Assembly: GCA_001953115.1 (NCBI GenBank)
Contig: LSSL01004134.1
Span: 1 to 64,000, forward strand
Reading direction: 5' to 3'
DNA from: Smittium mucronatum
Lineage: Eukaryota; Kickxellomycota; Harpellomycetes; Harpellales; Legeriomycetaceae
Length of the DNA: 64,000 nucleotides
Position 1 is the first letter of the stretch, and the number at the start of each line of letters is the position of its first letter. Below, in pieces: positions 39,078 to 51,740 of the stretch. A program made the position numbers and the translations under genes. The notes beneath the pieces are model-generated. The model saw only the letters and a list, made by a program, of their open reading frames with translations. It ran no database searches and was not told where the DNA came from.

Positions 39078-40118
39078 ATGAAATACGGATCTAAGAGCAA
39101 AATGTTCCTAGCTTTTTGTCTTATATCTTGTCTATCTTTGGCCAGTTCCCAGAGCTGCAGCTTTGGCTCAGGATTTTGCGCCGACGATAATCATGTTGCT
39201 GTTTGCACTGGAGTTGAATACGCTTATAGACCTTGCCCCCAGGGCAACATTTGTGCATATGCTAATGATGTTCCCGTATGCATACCTGTCGCTTCCGGCC
39301 CTAAATTCAATCTCAGACAAAATAATAATGGCGGATCTTCCGCTACCACCACCACTTCCTCAACTCCACAACAACAACAAACCACCACCTCAACTACTAC
39401 GACCTCCCAGCCTAATAATGATCCTACAACCCAAGCTGTACAAACTTCAACGTCCACGACTTCAACTAAGGGACCAGAGACATCTACTAGTTTGGAAGAG
39501 AAAAGTTCTTCTACTACTAAACCAGAAACTTCGACATCCCCTCAAGAAGAGAACTCTTCAAATCCATCAGAGAACGCTCAAACATCAGCTACCAGTTCTT
39601 TGTCTAGCGAGTCTTCATCGACCTCAACTGAAAGCTCAGTATCAGCAATCCCCACAAACTTGTGCCCTCCTGACTATCCCTCTACTTGCAAACCTAATAA
39701 CATGATAGAATTTTGTCAAGATGGAGTTATTGTCACTAACACTTGTCCCGGTGGTTCCACTTGTTTCAACAATATAAACAACGATTCTGCTGCATGTATA
39801 ACCCCAGACCAGCAATGTGGTAACGAAGGATTTAATAGATGCGAACCTGGAAACCCTTCGAATTACGATATTTGCCGAAACGGGGCTTGGGTTTTCTCCG
39901 GTACTTGTGCTTCAAATGGCGTGTGCGCCGCTGATGGTGATAGTAAAGTCATCTGTGTCGACCCGAATGCCACATCTTTGTCCTCAAAACCCACAACCGC
40001 TCTATTATCTATCCCTTCAATTGGAGTTTATACACCTAAAGGTGGCTCTCCTTCCCTACGCCCATTACTCTACTCTCCATTCGCCCTCATTGCCGTCTTG
40101 TTCATTCAAGCTCTTTAA
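39078..40118 (+). CDS. Secreted GPI-anchor-type cell-surface protein with three six-cysteine CBM19-like modules
   Basis: A single-exon gene of 346 residues. It has a signal peptide (about 1-25, hydrophobic core FLAFCLISCLSLASS), a six-cysteine module (Cys 27, 34, 43, 53, 59, 68), a Ser/Thr/Gln-rich linker (about 80-195) suited to dense O-glycosylation, two more six-cysteine modules (Cys 196-240 and 247-293) and a hydrophobic C-terminal tail (LLYSPFALIAVLFIQAL) after a GGS stretch, typical of GPI attachment. Each module follows C-x6/7-C-x8/10-C-x9/10-C-x5-C-x8/10-C with a CPxGxxC or similar core, resembling fungal chitin-binding CBM19 modules. It is probably a wall or spore-surface protein that may bind chitin. 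No catalytic domain is visible. An AATAAA polyadenylation signal lies at 40173. Confidence 0.85.
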   Translation: MKYGSKSKMFLAFCLISCLSLASSQSCSFGSGFCADDNHVAVCTGVEYAYRPCPQGNICAYANDVPVCIPVASGPKFNLRQNNNGGSSATTTTSSTPQQQQTTTSTTTTSQPNNDPTTQAVQTSTSTTSTKGPETSTSLEEKSSSTTKPETSTSPQEENSSNPSENAQTSATSSLSSESSSTSTESSVSAIPTNLCPPDYPSTCKPNNMIEFCQDGVIVTNTCPGGSTCFNNINNDSAACITPDQQCGNEGFNRCEPGNPSNYDICRNGAWVFSGTCASNGVCAADGDSKVICVDPNATSLSSKPTTALLSIPSIGVYTPKGGSPSLRPLLYSPFALIAVLFIQAL

Positions 40119-40571
40119 TGCTATCTATTCTATTTACTTCTTTTTTTTTGGTAATACTATAATTATATTGACAATAAAATATCATGATAAAAAATAACGT
40201 CTATCTAAAAAATTTTGGAGCCTGGTTTCATAAGTGTGTTTGCATGATCTCTATTTTGATCTTCATTATTAGGAGTATTGTTTCGCGACCAACTTTTTCC
40301 TAACCAGGATAACAATAGGAAGTTTTAGACTACTATTTTTTCAGCAGATATTCATTTGCTAAATAGCATTACTGGATTAGACGGACGCTAGAGATTATAT
40401 CAATTACTATTGGATGTTAATTCTCTAATTTGATTATTTAGTATTTGATTGGACTGGATACAATTGTTTAATTGGCAAAATAAGCTCAAAATAGCTAACC
40501 AAAAGCTGACTACTTGTTTCTCTTTTCACGCCTGATTTTAATCCTATACTATTATTATTTGAAACAATATA
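40119..40571. promoter_or_regulatory. Intergenic spacer: GPI-protein 3' end and SYF2 promoter
   Basis: 453 bp between same-strand genes. The first 60 bp contains the AATAAA signal of the upstream gene (40173-40178). The remainder must hold the SYF2 promoter. No coding frame; no specific motif identified. Confidence 0.5.
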
Positions 40572-42674
40572 ATGGGATCAACAAAGAGCACCACCAAAAC
40601 CCCAAAGAAGGGCTCAACCAAGACCTCAATTCCACTTGATAAAATTCCTTCAGATTCAGCTGCCGCTTCCGAATCCCTAATTGTTGATCCTCCAAAAAGG
40701 GCTAGAGGCAGGCCAAGAAAAGTTTTAAATCAGGATGACAATGAAACACCAAAGAAGAAGAAAAACACTAAAAAGGATTCTAAGGAAATCTTGCTTAGCT
40801 CTAAACTCATGGCGATTAAACCCGCAGAAGAATCTGGTACTGCTTCTTCATATAAAGATGTCATTCCCACTTTTGATTTCACAAAGATTGTTCCAATTAA
40901 GATAATCCAAAAACCAGATTCCGATTCTAGTAATGTGTCCCAATTAAATACTATACCGATTGAAACCCCGATTAAAAAAAGATCATATACTAAAAGAAAA
41001 TCAAAAAAGGAAATTTCCCCTGCAGAGTCTGTTTCAATTGCTCAAGAATCAAAAATTGATTCTATTCAAAATTTAGAACCACAAACCCCATCCAAAAAAG
41101 TAAAAACTACCAGAAAATCTAAGGTTTCTGAGAAATCCATTATTGAAATCAAAGAGCAAGAATCTTCCCAGCTTGAAAATTCTTCCGATTCCTCTCATTC
41201 TACTAGTCAGATTCCTCAAAATCGTATCCTTCAAGTTCAACCTTCCAAAATCGACGTTGAACCTATTATTATTGAAAAAAATGAAATTTATCTCTCTGAA
41301 ACTTTTTCTGACTCCACTAAAGATCAAATCCCAAATTCAGATAAAAAAGACGAAATATCTTTATCTGATAATCCTGCCTTCCCCAACAATCAAAAAAGTA
41401 CCCAGCAAACTGAATTATCTTCTCAAATATCAATTTCATCTGATATACCCCAAAACCCGGGTATGGCCATTTTTTTTATTATCCATTTTCAATTCACATT
41501 TACATTAATTTATTTCACCTATTTCTCTTTAATTTTCCCATCTTTAAATTTTTTTTTATAGTTGGAGAAGTTTTTTTCAGAAAATCCAATAATGATTCAC
41601 AAGAAAAAGAACAATCCCACCAAAAAATTCAAATCAATGCTCCTCTCGCCGAATCCGAGCCAATACCGGAAAATTCTCAAATCCATGGTTCCAACGATTA
41701 CTCATCCTCCAGTGATGAAAGCAGTTCTGATGAATCGGAAAAAATCGATATTTGTGAACGCCAAGATTTACCCCAAGATTTGGCTGATAGAGCTAAAAAA
41801 CTCTCAGAACTTCGCTTGAAAATGGTAGTTTTAAATTATCATTCGTTATTGTTTTTTAACTCCTTCATTTTTCTCGATTATTAGAAAGATTCCGTCGTTG
41901 CTGGAAAAAAAGATGTTTACAAAGAATTCGAGAAATCAAAAGTTAACCCAAAAGCAAATTCGAAACTAGAAAAAAGACGCGAAGCTGCACAAGAACTCTT
42001 GTTCAAGCAGGTAATGCTCTTTTATTATAATGAATCATAAAAATTTCACACTCCTGGATCAATTTTTAACGCTAATATTCTATTTAATTTCTAGAAAGTT
42101 GAAGATTCTGGTTTGGATTACGAGAGAATACGATCATGGGATTATAGTATTGAAAATGTAGAAAAATACAATTCTAAAGCCAAAGAAAAGGAAGAGAATA
42201 CAGTTGTAGGATTTGCTGATTGGAATGATGTGGCCCAACGCAAATATAATAAATTAGTAAAGGAGCTGAAACCAGATATGGAGTCTTATAATTACCAAAA
42301 AAAATTAGCACAACAGGTCATTCAGTCTAGTGGAAACTCTATTGTAACTGATGAGGATGTCGGTTTGCTCTTGCAGTCTCAACTTTCCAAGCCTAATGAC
42401 CATGCTATTGAAAAACTATCCAAGTCTATCATTGATCAGTAAGTTTACTCTCATTATCATTTTTTTATGCAATTAAATCGACTTACTAACATTTAATTGC
42501 TATTTATCTAGACAAAATAAACGAACAAAGACTATGAAGGTGCCTAAGGAATCTGAAAATGATGTGACATTCATTAATGACAGGAATGCACACTTCAATA
42601 GAAAGATCAACAGAGCCTTTGACAGATATACTAAAGATATTAAGGATGCTTTCGAAAGAGGCACTGCTCTATAA
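40572..42674 (+). CDS. SYF2: Pre-mRNA-splicing factor SYF2 with long AT-hook N-terminal extension
   Basis: Five exons (40572-41460, 41562-41824, 41885-42010, 42095-42438, 42512-42674) with GT-AG introns of 101, 60, 84 and 73 bp; all joints stay in frame, giving 594 residues. The C-terminal 220 or so are SYF2, a subunit of the Prp19/NTC spliceosome complex: LADRAKKLSELRLKM, GLDYERIRSWDYSIENVEKY, NKLVKELKPDMESYNYQK, VTFINDRNAHFNRKINRAF, DRYTKDIKDAFERGTAL. The first 300 or so residues are unusual: Lys/Ser/Pro-rich with an AT-hook (PPKRARGRPRKVL, about 40-52), followed by an acidic Ser-rich tract (YSSSSDESSSDESEK). SYF2 proteins are normally about 215-280 residues. Intron 4 carries TACTAAC at 42484. 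An AATAAA lies at 42752. The fusion rests on the 41461-41561 intron. Confidence 0.92.
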
Positions 42675-42885
42675 ACCACGACTATCCTCTAAATTAAGAC
42701 GAATTGTGTAGTTTTACTAATTTTTTTTTTAAGCAATTGATTATACTTTTTAATAAAAAGAATTTAACCACAAGAGATGATTTATACAGTGAAATTACAA
42801 TTAGAAAAGATTACATGTTTTAATAATATAGATAAAAAAAGGGTATAAGAGTTAATGGGTATTTGAAGAGAGTGGGAGTGAATAG

Positions 42886-44395
42886 TTAGTCTTGCAACTG
42901 AGAAATGTATTGAGCAATAATCATTAGTATTCCCTGCTGGTAACTCATGACGGTTTTAATTAGTAGAGAGTAATGGCCATTAATGTCAGAGGCATTATTG
43001 GAAACGTTCTTTTTGATTTCAGAAATCTGGAAATCAAAATCAGCTGCCATTTTGCGCAAATTGGCTGCATTTTGGTTAGCTTGGGCCAAACGATCTTCGT
43101 ACGCAGCCTTTGTTTTTTTGAGCTGTTTAATTTTAGTTTCTATGGAAATATTCTTTTCGATTTTACGTTGTTCGAGCTGGTTGATGTTTTCTTGGTAATA
43201 TGCAATCTTGTCAGAGGTTTGTAGTTTAACAGTGTTCATATCATTGATATCACGATTGATGGCCAGATTTGATTCTTTGCTTTGGAGGTACAGTTTCAAA
43301 TTTTCTTTATTTTTCAGCTGGATCGCTAAGATTTCAGATAATTGGTCATGCCTTTTATTTAGCTCGTTTGCGATGATATCAAAGGACTCGAGTCTACTAT
43401 TCAGCTTATTGCTGTAATTGCTCTTTTCGGAAATAGTGGCCAGAATCGTTGAAATGCTGTGGTTAAGTTCATCAATGGCCTGCTGCAATTTTTCAGGACT
43501 ATGGACAATCCTCGATTTTAAACCGTTCAATTGTTGATCTTTGGCCGTTTTGGAAGTTTCTTTCGATTTATTAATTTCCTCCAGCTCGAGCCGTTTAGCT
43601 TTCAGATTTTCTTGCTGGCTCTTTAAAATGTCGGTTTTGGCCTTAAGTTCAAAGATTTGGGCTCTTAAAGAACCGTTTGATGCACGTTTCAGCTCAACAC
43701 GCTTAGATTCCTCTTCTTGATGCAATTTAATTTCTTCAATCTTAGCCCTTGTTGCTTGGATCTGTTGGTTAAGTAGCTCATTTTTTTGTATTAAACTCTC
43801 CTATTAAGTTTATTGGAACACAGTTATGACTTGGAAACTTTCCTTTTTTTAATGAAAGAGGGAAAAAAAAGGCAATGTTAAAATGGGATACCTCTTTCCC
43901 AGTGTACTTTTCAATAATATGTATTCTCTCGTCACGAAACATTGCAAAGTTACAAGCTTCACCCAAGAATCTGCGAGTTCTTTGAGGTTCAGGACGCAAT
44001 ATGTCAGCATATGAAAAATCTTTAACGCCAATTTCCTGCAGCATAGTTCTCCTAAAATAATTTTTTTATCTTTAATTGTTGGTTTTTCAAATAAAAAAGA
44101 GAAAAATTATTAAAATATGGACTTACACTTGTTTGTAAAAGCAAGTGAATACAGCGTCTTCACCATGGGTTTCAGGAAATTGAGAAACTTTAGTTATTTG
44201 GTCCTCTAAAGTATCATTCATTCCTTCGATAAAGATTCCCTTAAGAAGTTCTAAAAAGGCCTCAAACCATACTTTAACGCATATAGGATTAGGTCTTTGA
44301 ATATCTTCTTCATTGATTGAGATTCCCATTTGTCGCATCGAAGTTATTATGTCCTTATCACTCAACAAACCATTTTCGTTTTCGTATGAGTACAT
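42886..44395 (-). CDS. NUF2: Kinetochore protein NUF2 (Ndc80 complex)
   Basis: Three exons on the minus strand (44395-44127, 44051-43892, 43800-42886), with introns of 75 and 91 bp and in-frame joints, encode 447 residues, the usual Nuf2 length. Nuf2 pairs with Ndc80 and helps attach kinetochores to microtubules. Residues 1-143 form the CH-like head: DIITSMRQMGISINEEDIQR, then VKVWFEAFLELLKG, then MLQEIGVKDFSYADILRPEP and RRFLGEACNFAMFRDERIH, all typical of the family. Residues 144-447 are a long coiled coil rich in Glu, Lys, Gln and Leu. Exon 3 starts at ESLIQKNELLNQQIQ directly after a TAG acceptor. It is tail-to-tail with SYF2 (211 bp) and head-to-head with HAT1. Confidence 0.93.
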
Positions 44396-44835
44396 TATTA
44401 TTATTATTCTATTTGTGATTACTTATGAGAGATTTCAGTAGTATATTTTTTAGGATTGTTTAAATGCATAAATCAGATTGTACTCTTTTTAAACGAAAAT
44501 GTAGGGAAGTATACTTTTTAATTTTTGTGGTTACCTTTTCTGATTGTGGTTTCTGAAATAGCAGAAATTATTTTGTTGTATTGTGCATTAATTTATTGGC
44601 TCTGCACATATCTCAAATATATAGTCTCATTTTTGGTATATAATTCGCCAAACTTATTTACTTTATGTATTTAAGTAAAATAGTAAATAAAAACTGACCA
44701 ATCATGTTCTCAAAAATAGCGATATTCTGAGAGTGGTAATAAAATAAATAAACTGGAAATCTTGCTATAATATACTCAATATTTTCCAGGTTATCTGACT
44801 GACTTTTCTTTGAGAAATCTAAATACGATATCACG
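44396..44835. promoter_or_regulatory. Shared divergent promoter region of NUF2 and HAT1
   Basis: 440 bp separate the two start codons, which face away from each other, so promoters for both genes must lie here. The sequence is AT-rich with no obvious TATA or cell-cycle-box motif that I can assign. A minus-strand open frame (44658-44924) overlaps the HAT1 start and is treated as a shadow. Confidence 0.6.
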
Positions 44836-46792
<1,957 letters not shown>

Positions 46793-46931
46793 CTGAGCAC
46801 TACCCCACCTCACCCTTTATTTCAATTAGCTGAATTTGACTTTTCTACAAATAAAGATTTGCACATGTAATTTGAAATTTTATTGAGGCAGAATACATTT
46901 TCAGAATAGAAATAAAAAAAGATGCGCCCAT
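46793..46931. terminator. Convergent 3' region of HAT1 and clathrin light chain
   Basis: Only 139 bp separate the two stop codons. The plus strand carries AATAAA at 46850-46855 for HAT1 and the minus strand carries AATAAA at 46884-46879 for the clathrin gene, so the two 3' untranslated regions probably overlap or nearly touch. Confidence 0.65.
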
Positions 46932-47783
46932 TTATGCTGTCATCTTGGGTCCAATTCCAGATGCAAAGTCGCTAATTAATGAAACCATTATCTCACTTCC
47001 ATCAAAACTGGGAGCTGGCTCTTTCTGTGCTATGTTAGATCTTTGGCCTGGATATCCACCAATTGGATTTGTTCCCGAAATGCTCTGGTCTTTCTGTTCA
47101 GTTTTGTGAATGAAGTTATCCTGGATTTCCAGAGATTTATTTACTAGCCCGATTTGGCGTGATACTTGCTCCCACAATGAACCGGAGTTGATGTGTTGGT
47201 ATTGACCTTCTTGATTAGCTTCATTCTCAACCATCATTTGCTTTTTCTTCTCATTGTAGTCATCGTAAAACTTATCCAAATCAGCCGTGGCTTTTTCCTG
47301 GGTTCTCTTAGCCTTTTCCTCCGACTCTCGATCCCTTTCAGAAATAACCTCTTTGATTTTTATCTCCCATTGATTCAAGAATTCAGATGTCTCGGGGACT
47401 TGATAGGTCTTTGGTAAATACTCAATATCCATGTTATTTTGGGGACTTTTTAAGCTCTAAAACCAATCAATTGTATATATGCAGATTTTATATCTATGAA
47501 TTCAACCCCCTTCCAATACTTCTCAACAACCATCAAATTCTCATCATAATAAAATAAAATAGCGAAAAGGTACCTTGAAATTCTCAGCTAAATTTCCAAC
47601 CTCAAAGGCATTAAATCCGTCAATGGAAGGAGTAGCAGCCGGGACCGCTGCTGTGCTTGATGGTCCCTCGAAATTACCAAAGTCGGAAGTTGATGCCATA
47701 GAGGGCGATTGAAACATATCTGCATCATCACCCAAAAGATCTCTCTCCATCTTTAACAAGTTTTTTTCGTATTCTTCTGCCAT
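46932..47783 (-). CDS. CLC1: Clathrin light chain
   Basis: Binds the clathrin heavy chain on coated vesicles and regulates triskelion assembly in endocytosis and Golgi sorting. Two exons on the minus strand (47783-47574 and 47456-46932), separated by a 117-bp intron with a phase 0 joint, give 244 residues, normal for the family. The N-terminal part has LLKMERDLLGDDADMF and a Ser/Ala-rich acidic stretch ending in FNAFE. The middle (about 95-150) is the heavy-chain-binding helix: FLNQWEIKIKEVISERDRES, then EKAKRTQEKATADLDKFYDD and YNEKKKQMM. The C-terminal part has SLWEQVSRQIGLVNKS and ends in ISDFASGIGPKMTA. The start is the first ATG of the frame. It is convergent with HAT1 and is the last intact gene before the right desert. 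Confidence 0.92.
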
Positions 47784-49353
47784 TTTCGTTTACTCTTTTA
47801 ATTAAATAATCCAGATACCAAAAGCAGGCTTATGTTTAGTTATTTGAAATAGTTCGAATTTGGTAGATTGACTTTCTCTCTCTCCCACTACTTCCAGCGT
47901 AAACCAGAATTCGATTTGCCGCTTTATAATGCCTCTCTATTTGCCCGCTCCTATTATTTCGCCTAATTACTGATACTGTCCAATAATTCAGTAATATCGC
48001 ACCGCCAATGTTTTGAGTTTGTGAAACCAAACTATGCCCATTTTCCAATAAACTTTTATTTTGGCCAATGGTAATCATAATAATTGTAGTCAAACTCTCT
48101 TACCTATCAATCCCCACCATGAAAACCAAGCCATTTCCTAAATCTTTGGGCTACGGTTTATAAAACATTAAACCAATAAAGACCTGAGAAATATTCACTT
48201 ATGCATACCTCGATATTCCCTCCTAAAAATCAAATGCCTTTTCGAGATTTAGGCTCTTTAATGTATATTCCTCCAGTCCTTCAATGCTCGAGTCTCACAA
48301 ATTCTTTCCTATTTTTTTGATTTTGGATTTTTCGGAAAGTGGAAAACGATATATATATATATATATTTAAAATTTTAAATTTTAAAAGAAACTCAATAAG
48401 AGTTCAGTCGTAGTCAGTAAGATACATTTATTTGACTTTTTCTCGTTCTTATTAAAACCTGATTTCAGACTCTATTGATGATCTATACGAAAATGAATGA
48501 AAGCTTTGGTTACTGGGACGGAGATACATTTAGTTTATTGAGTTGAGTTTCACTCAGCCATAAACTCAGCAATGACCAAAAACTCATAATGTTGATAAAA
48601 TTAATCTATAAGCGAAATTAATAGAATTTTTTGGCTATTTTCAGACAAGTAGGGTCAGTTAGTTGGATCTTTTTGTGTTTATTTATTACATAACTTGGAT
48701 ATAATTTTTTTGTATATACATATAGATTTTCTATATTATTAAGAATCGGTTTTAGTTTTGAATTTTGATTTTTATGAAACACATCGTTAATTTTTTAGAT
48801 TTATCTTGATATTAAATTTAATTTAGAAAGAAAAAAATTAATAATAATTTTACGAAAAATTATGAACCTTCCATTTATCAATTTCTCTTGACGCCTTTGG
48901 ATCTTATATTTATTTTTGGTTTGGATCTTTAAAAAACAAAGGTATTTTTTGAAATTGCTATGCATATTTAAATCACATTCTAAATCAAACAAAAATTCGG
49001 TGATAAATTAATAAAAATGAAAGAAAATCAACTGATTTATTTCAATAAAACCCTGATCTTGTGTAGATTTGTGGTTTTATTGAAGGTGATGATTTAATAA
49101 TAATCCTTCTTGAAGCCAATTAAATGAAAAAAAACTATCTTAAATCATGAAATTTATTTATCTATTTAAAAAAATTCCGTTATAAAATTCTTTAATTCGT
49201 TAATTGTGCTAAATATATCATATCAAAACCAAAATAAACTAAGTTTTAACAAAGTTTTATTTTAATTATCCGTTCAATTTTTATCTTCAGGATTGATATT
49301 TTAAGTTTCAATTTTTAGTCAATCTTTACTCTAAATAGAAAAAGTATCATTTC

Positions 49354-49402
<49 letters not shown>

Positions 49403-51180
49403 AAATTTTATATGGAATATGATATGTATACATGTGTTATCCGTAAAAGAGAATCTGGCTTACTTTTTAATGAAGCTAAAAAAATCTAGTTGCAGTAATT
49501 TTCAAATTTATTCACGCTATAAAATTAACTAAAGAAATTGAAAGTAAATTTATGCTTTAAGCTCAGCCTAATTGACAAAAATATATTAATTTAAAATCAA
49601 AAACCCCAAAATTCATTGAATAATAATAATCATTCGGCCTGTTTCACTAAAAATAGGGTCGCATCAGCGGATATCACAGTTTTTATAAAATTGATGGATC
49701 AATAAACACGAATGGAGGCAAAACGATTTTAAAAAAACAATTTTGAGATTTGATTATAGTTCAGTATACCCAGCTCACCTTTTTTTTTTCGATGCATTAC
49801 AGATTTATTGCTTTGAAATTTAGATTAATTCAACATTCGTGTAAATAAAAAATACCCCCCCTTTTAAATGTTTTTTAAAATTAAAATATTTACAAATAAT
49901 TTGAACTCTTTTATCCAACCTTAAATAAATTGTATTAAAAAAAACTAAATTCACAAACTATATCTACTTTGAGAAAACAAAAAGAGGTTTTAGGAACAAC
50001 TTGAAGCCAATATTTAGTCAATTTAAATTGATTTTAAAATCCCCATATTTAATAAAACATTATTTATAATTATTTTATATTAATAACTAATATTCGATCT
50101 AAATATATAGATTTGAGAATTTTAAAAGACTAATAGAAATATTTCTATGCTTATCATATGAATATACACAATTTTATTTCGCCATTATAGACCAAGCCTT
50201 TTTGATGAAAAATTTGTTTTAAGTTCAATAGTTACTTTATTGCGATTGCACAAGTATAAAGATAAAATTGGGGAAATATAAAAATATATATCCCTTTCAT
50301 ATTTTAATAAAAATTTTAAAAAAAATGCAAATCTGTTGAATTATAAAAAAATAATTGGCTAATTAAATATTCTAAAATAAATAATTTATAGATTTCTAAA
50401 TTTATTATTCATATAAATTTACATCATTGCGATAATATTCACAATTTAAAGATTTAAACTTTTTATTTAGCAGGTTTGTGGTTTTAATTTTTCTTAAAAG
50501 CGAATAATTTCCGCTTTTTAAACTATTTCTTCAAAAATAAAAGATAAAATGTGAAATTTGAAATGTGAAAGAGACGCCACTTCCGAAAAACTGAGGGATT
50601 TTGTTTTCTAATAGCTTATTTAATTATCTGGATTTTCTTAGTGTATAACCACCTTGTATATTTGATGGAGGAGATATTATTTTTTTACGCTTGATATACT
50701 TGAATAAAAAACCTATTTTGGAAACCATTTCTACCCAATAATCGCTTGATATGGCATTTTTTAATATCTTTTTTTTGAAAAAAATTTTAGTTCTCCAAAC
50801 TATTTCCGATACATAAGTTTATATTTAATTCACATATATGCTTTAATCTAAATAGCTGTTATATTTCCTAATGGGTGAGAATATATTGAAATAACTTCAC
50901 CAAATCAGAATATATGCATTGTTTTTTAGTAAAAACAATTTCTAATATTCAACTGAATAAATATTGTAAAAAACTTGAACTACTTTAATACATCCCTGTA
51001 TAATTTTTTTACTTCTCTCTATTGGTCAAATCTTCCTAACTCAATCAGTGTATATTATTTTTTTATCCAATAGTGTGTAGTTTTTATTATAAAGTATCGA
51101 AAATTATCGAAAATTGAAACCAATTTTTTTTACAGATGACTCTAAAAGAGATGATATTTTTTGGATAAAAAAATAAACTG
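47784..51180. other. Clathrin promoter side and start of the right AT-rich desert
   Basis: The first 0.5 kb (to about 48300) is still GC-richer and includes an 85-codon minus-strand frame (47836-48093) that I do not recognise and do not call a gene. Beyond about 48.3 kb the sequence turns extremely AT-rich. A (TA)n tract lies at about 48345-48366 and a longer one, preceded by an A run, at about 49357-49398. No gene or element is visible. Confidence 0.6.
49371..49398. repeat. (TA)n microsatellite after an A run
   Basis: About 14 TA repeats directly after a run of about 14 A. Simple-sequence slippage tract. Confidence 0.9.
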
Positions 51181-51740
51181 AACTAATATTGGTCCCCTAA
51201 GAGTGAAATACCTTGCCGTGGTTTAGGGGCTTGACAGTGTATTTTTCGAAGTAAACTAAACCAAAATTTCACACAGCGTTGTGCTATTCTTGGTTGGCAG
51301 TAGTGGAGACAGCGCATATCGATTCTGAGTACAGAGATTACAGAGAAGGACCATCTCGAAACAGGAGGAACCGATTGTTTAGCACGACTAAGACATAGTC
51401 TAGTGAAAAATTCCATTGTTTAACAGTCAGACGGATCTCAACGTCTAACAGCTATTTGTAGGAAAGCCATGTCAATCAATCCCACATTTGGTTAGGAGAC
51501 TGATTTTATTAATCCTGTTAGAAATAGGCTCTGACTAGGAGCTCAGTAGCTTCGATGAACTATCTTTCATTGAAAAAGAGCTTAATTCTTGACTTCATGC
51601 AATCTCAGCCATACACTTACTTGAAGCAATTCCAGGGGGGGTCTTTCGGTTGCTAGATTGCGTCCTTTTCTCGTAGGTACGCAACCAGTATTCCGGCAGA
51701 TGAGCTTATTGTAGTTAGGATAACAGTCTTTTCTATTGAC
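51181..51740. other. GC-richer island of unknown nature, possible structured RNA or decayed insert
   Basis: About 560 bp stand out sharply from the roughly 80 percent AT surroundings, with abrupt edges (GGTCCCCTAAGAG near 51191; ending before a T-rich run at 51741-51774). Short hairpins can be drawn on the plus strand: GACTA/TAGTC (51386-51400), AGACG/CGTCT (51429-51446), GCTC/GAGC (51528-51542) and GGTTGC/GCAACC (51648-51686). The T-rich run could serve as a Pol III terminator. The minus strand has a 77-codon ATG frame (51416-51183) and an open stretch with NKLICRNTGCVPTRKGRN (about 51710-51650). Neither resembles a known protein. I find no clear snRNA, RNase P/MRP, SRP or tRNA signature. 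Confidence 0.5.

Noticed and set aside
39163..39705. 180-codon plus-strand frame within the GPI-protein gene
   Set aside because: Pro/Leu/Gln-rich translation of the repetitive Ser/Thr linker in a shifted frame. It lacks the signal peptide and cysteine modules and is a shadow of the real gene.
43778..44044. Starting NUF2 at the internal ATG at 44044
   Set aside because: The upstream exon 44395-44127 joins in frame and supplies the first part of the family head domain, so 44044 is an internal methionine.
47836..48093. 85-codon minus-strand frame upstream of the clathrin gene
   Set aside because: No recognisable domain and no splice chain linking it to the clathrin start. Its composition could arise by chance in GC-richer flanking DNA.
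51181..51740. Short resemblances to rRNA and group I intron motifs on the GC island (GAAAGACCCC and CTGTCTCCAC as in large-subunit rRNA, ACAGGATTA as in small-subunit rRNA, AAGACATAGTC as in a group I intron core)
   Set aside because: The matches are 9-12 bases each, not in the right order or spacing, on mixed strands, and no longer alignment could be extended. They are treated as chance until a covariance search says otherwise.
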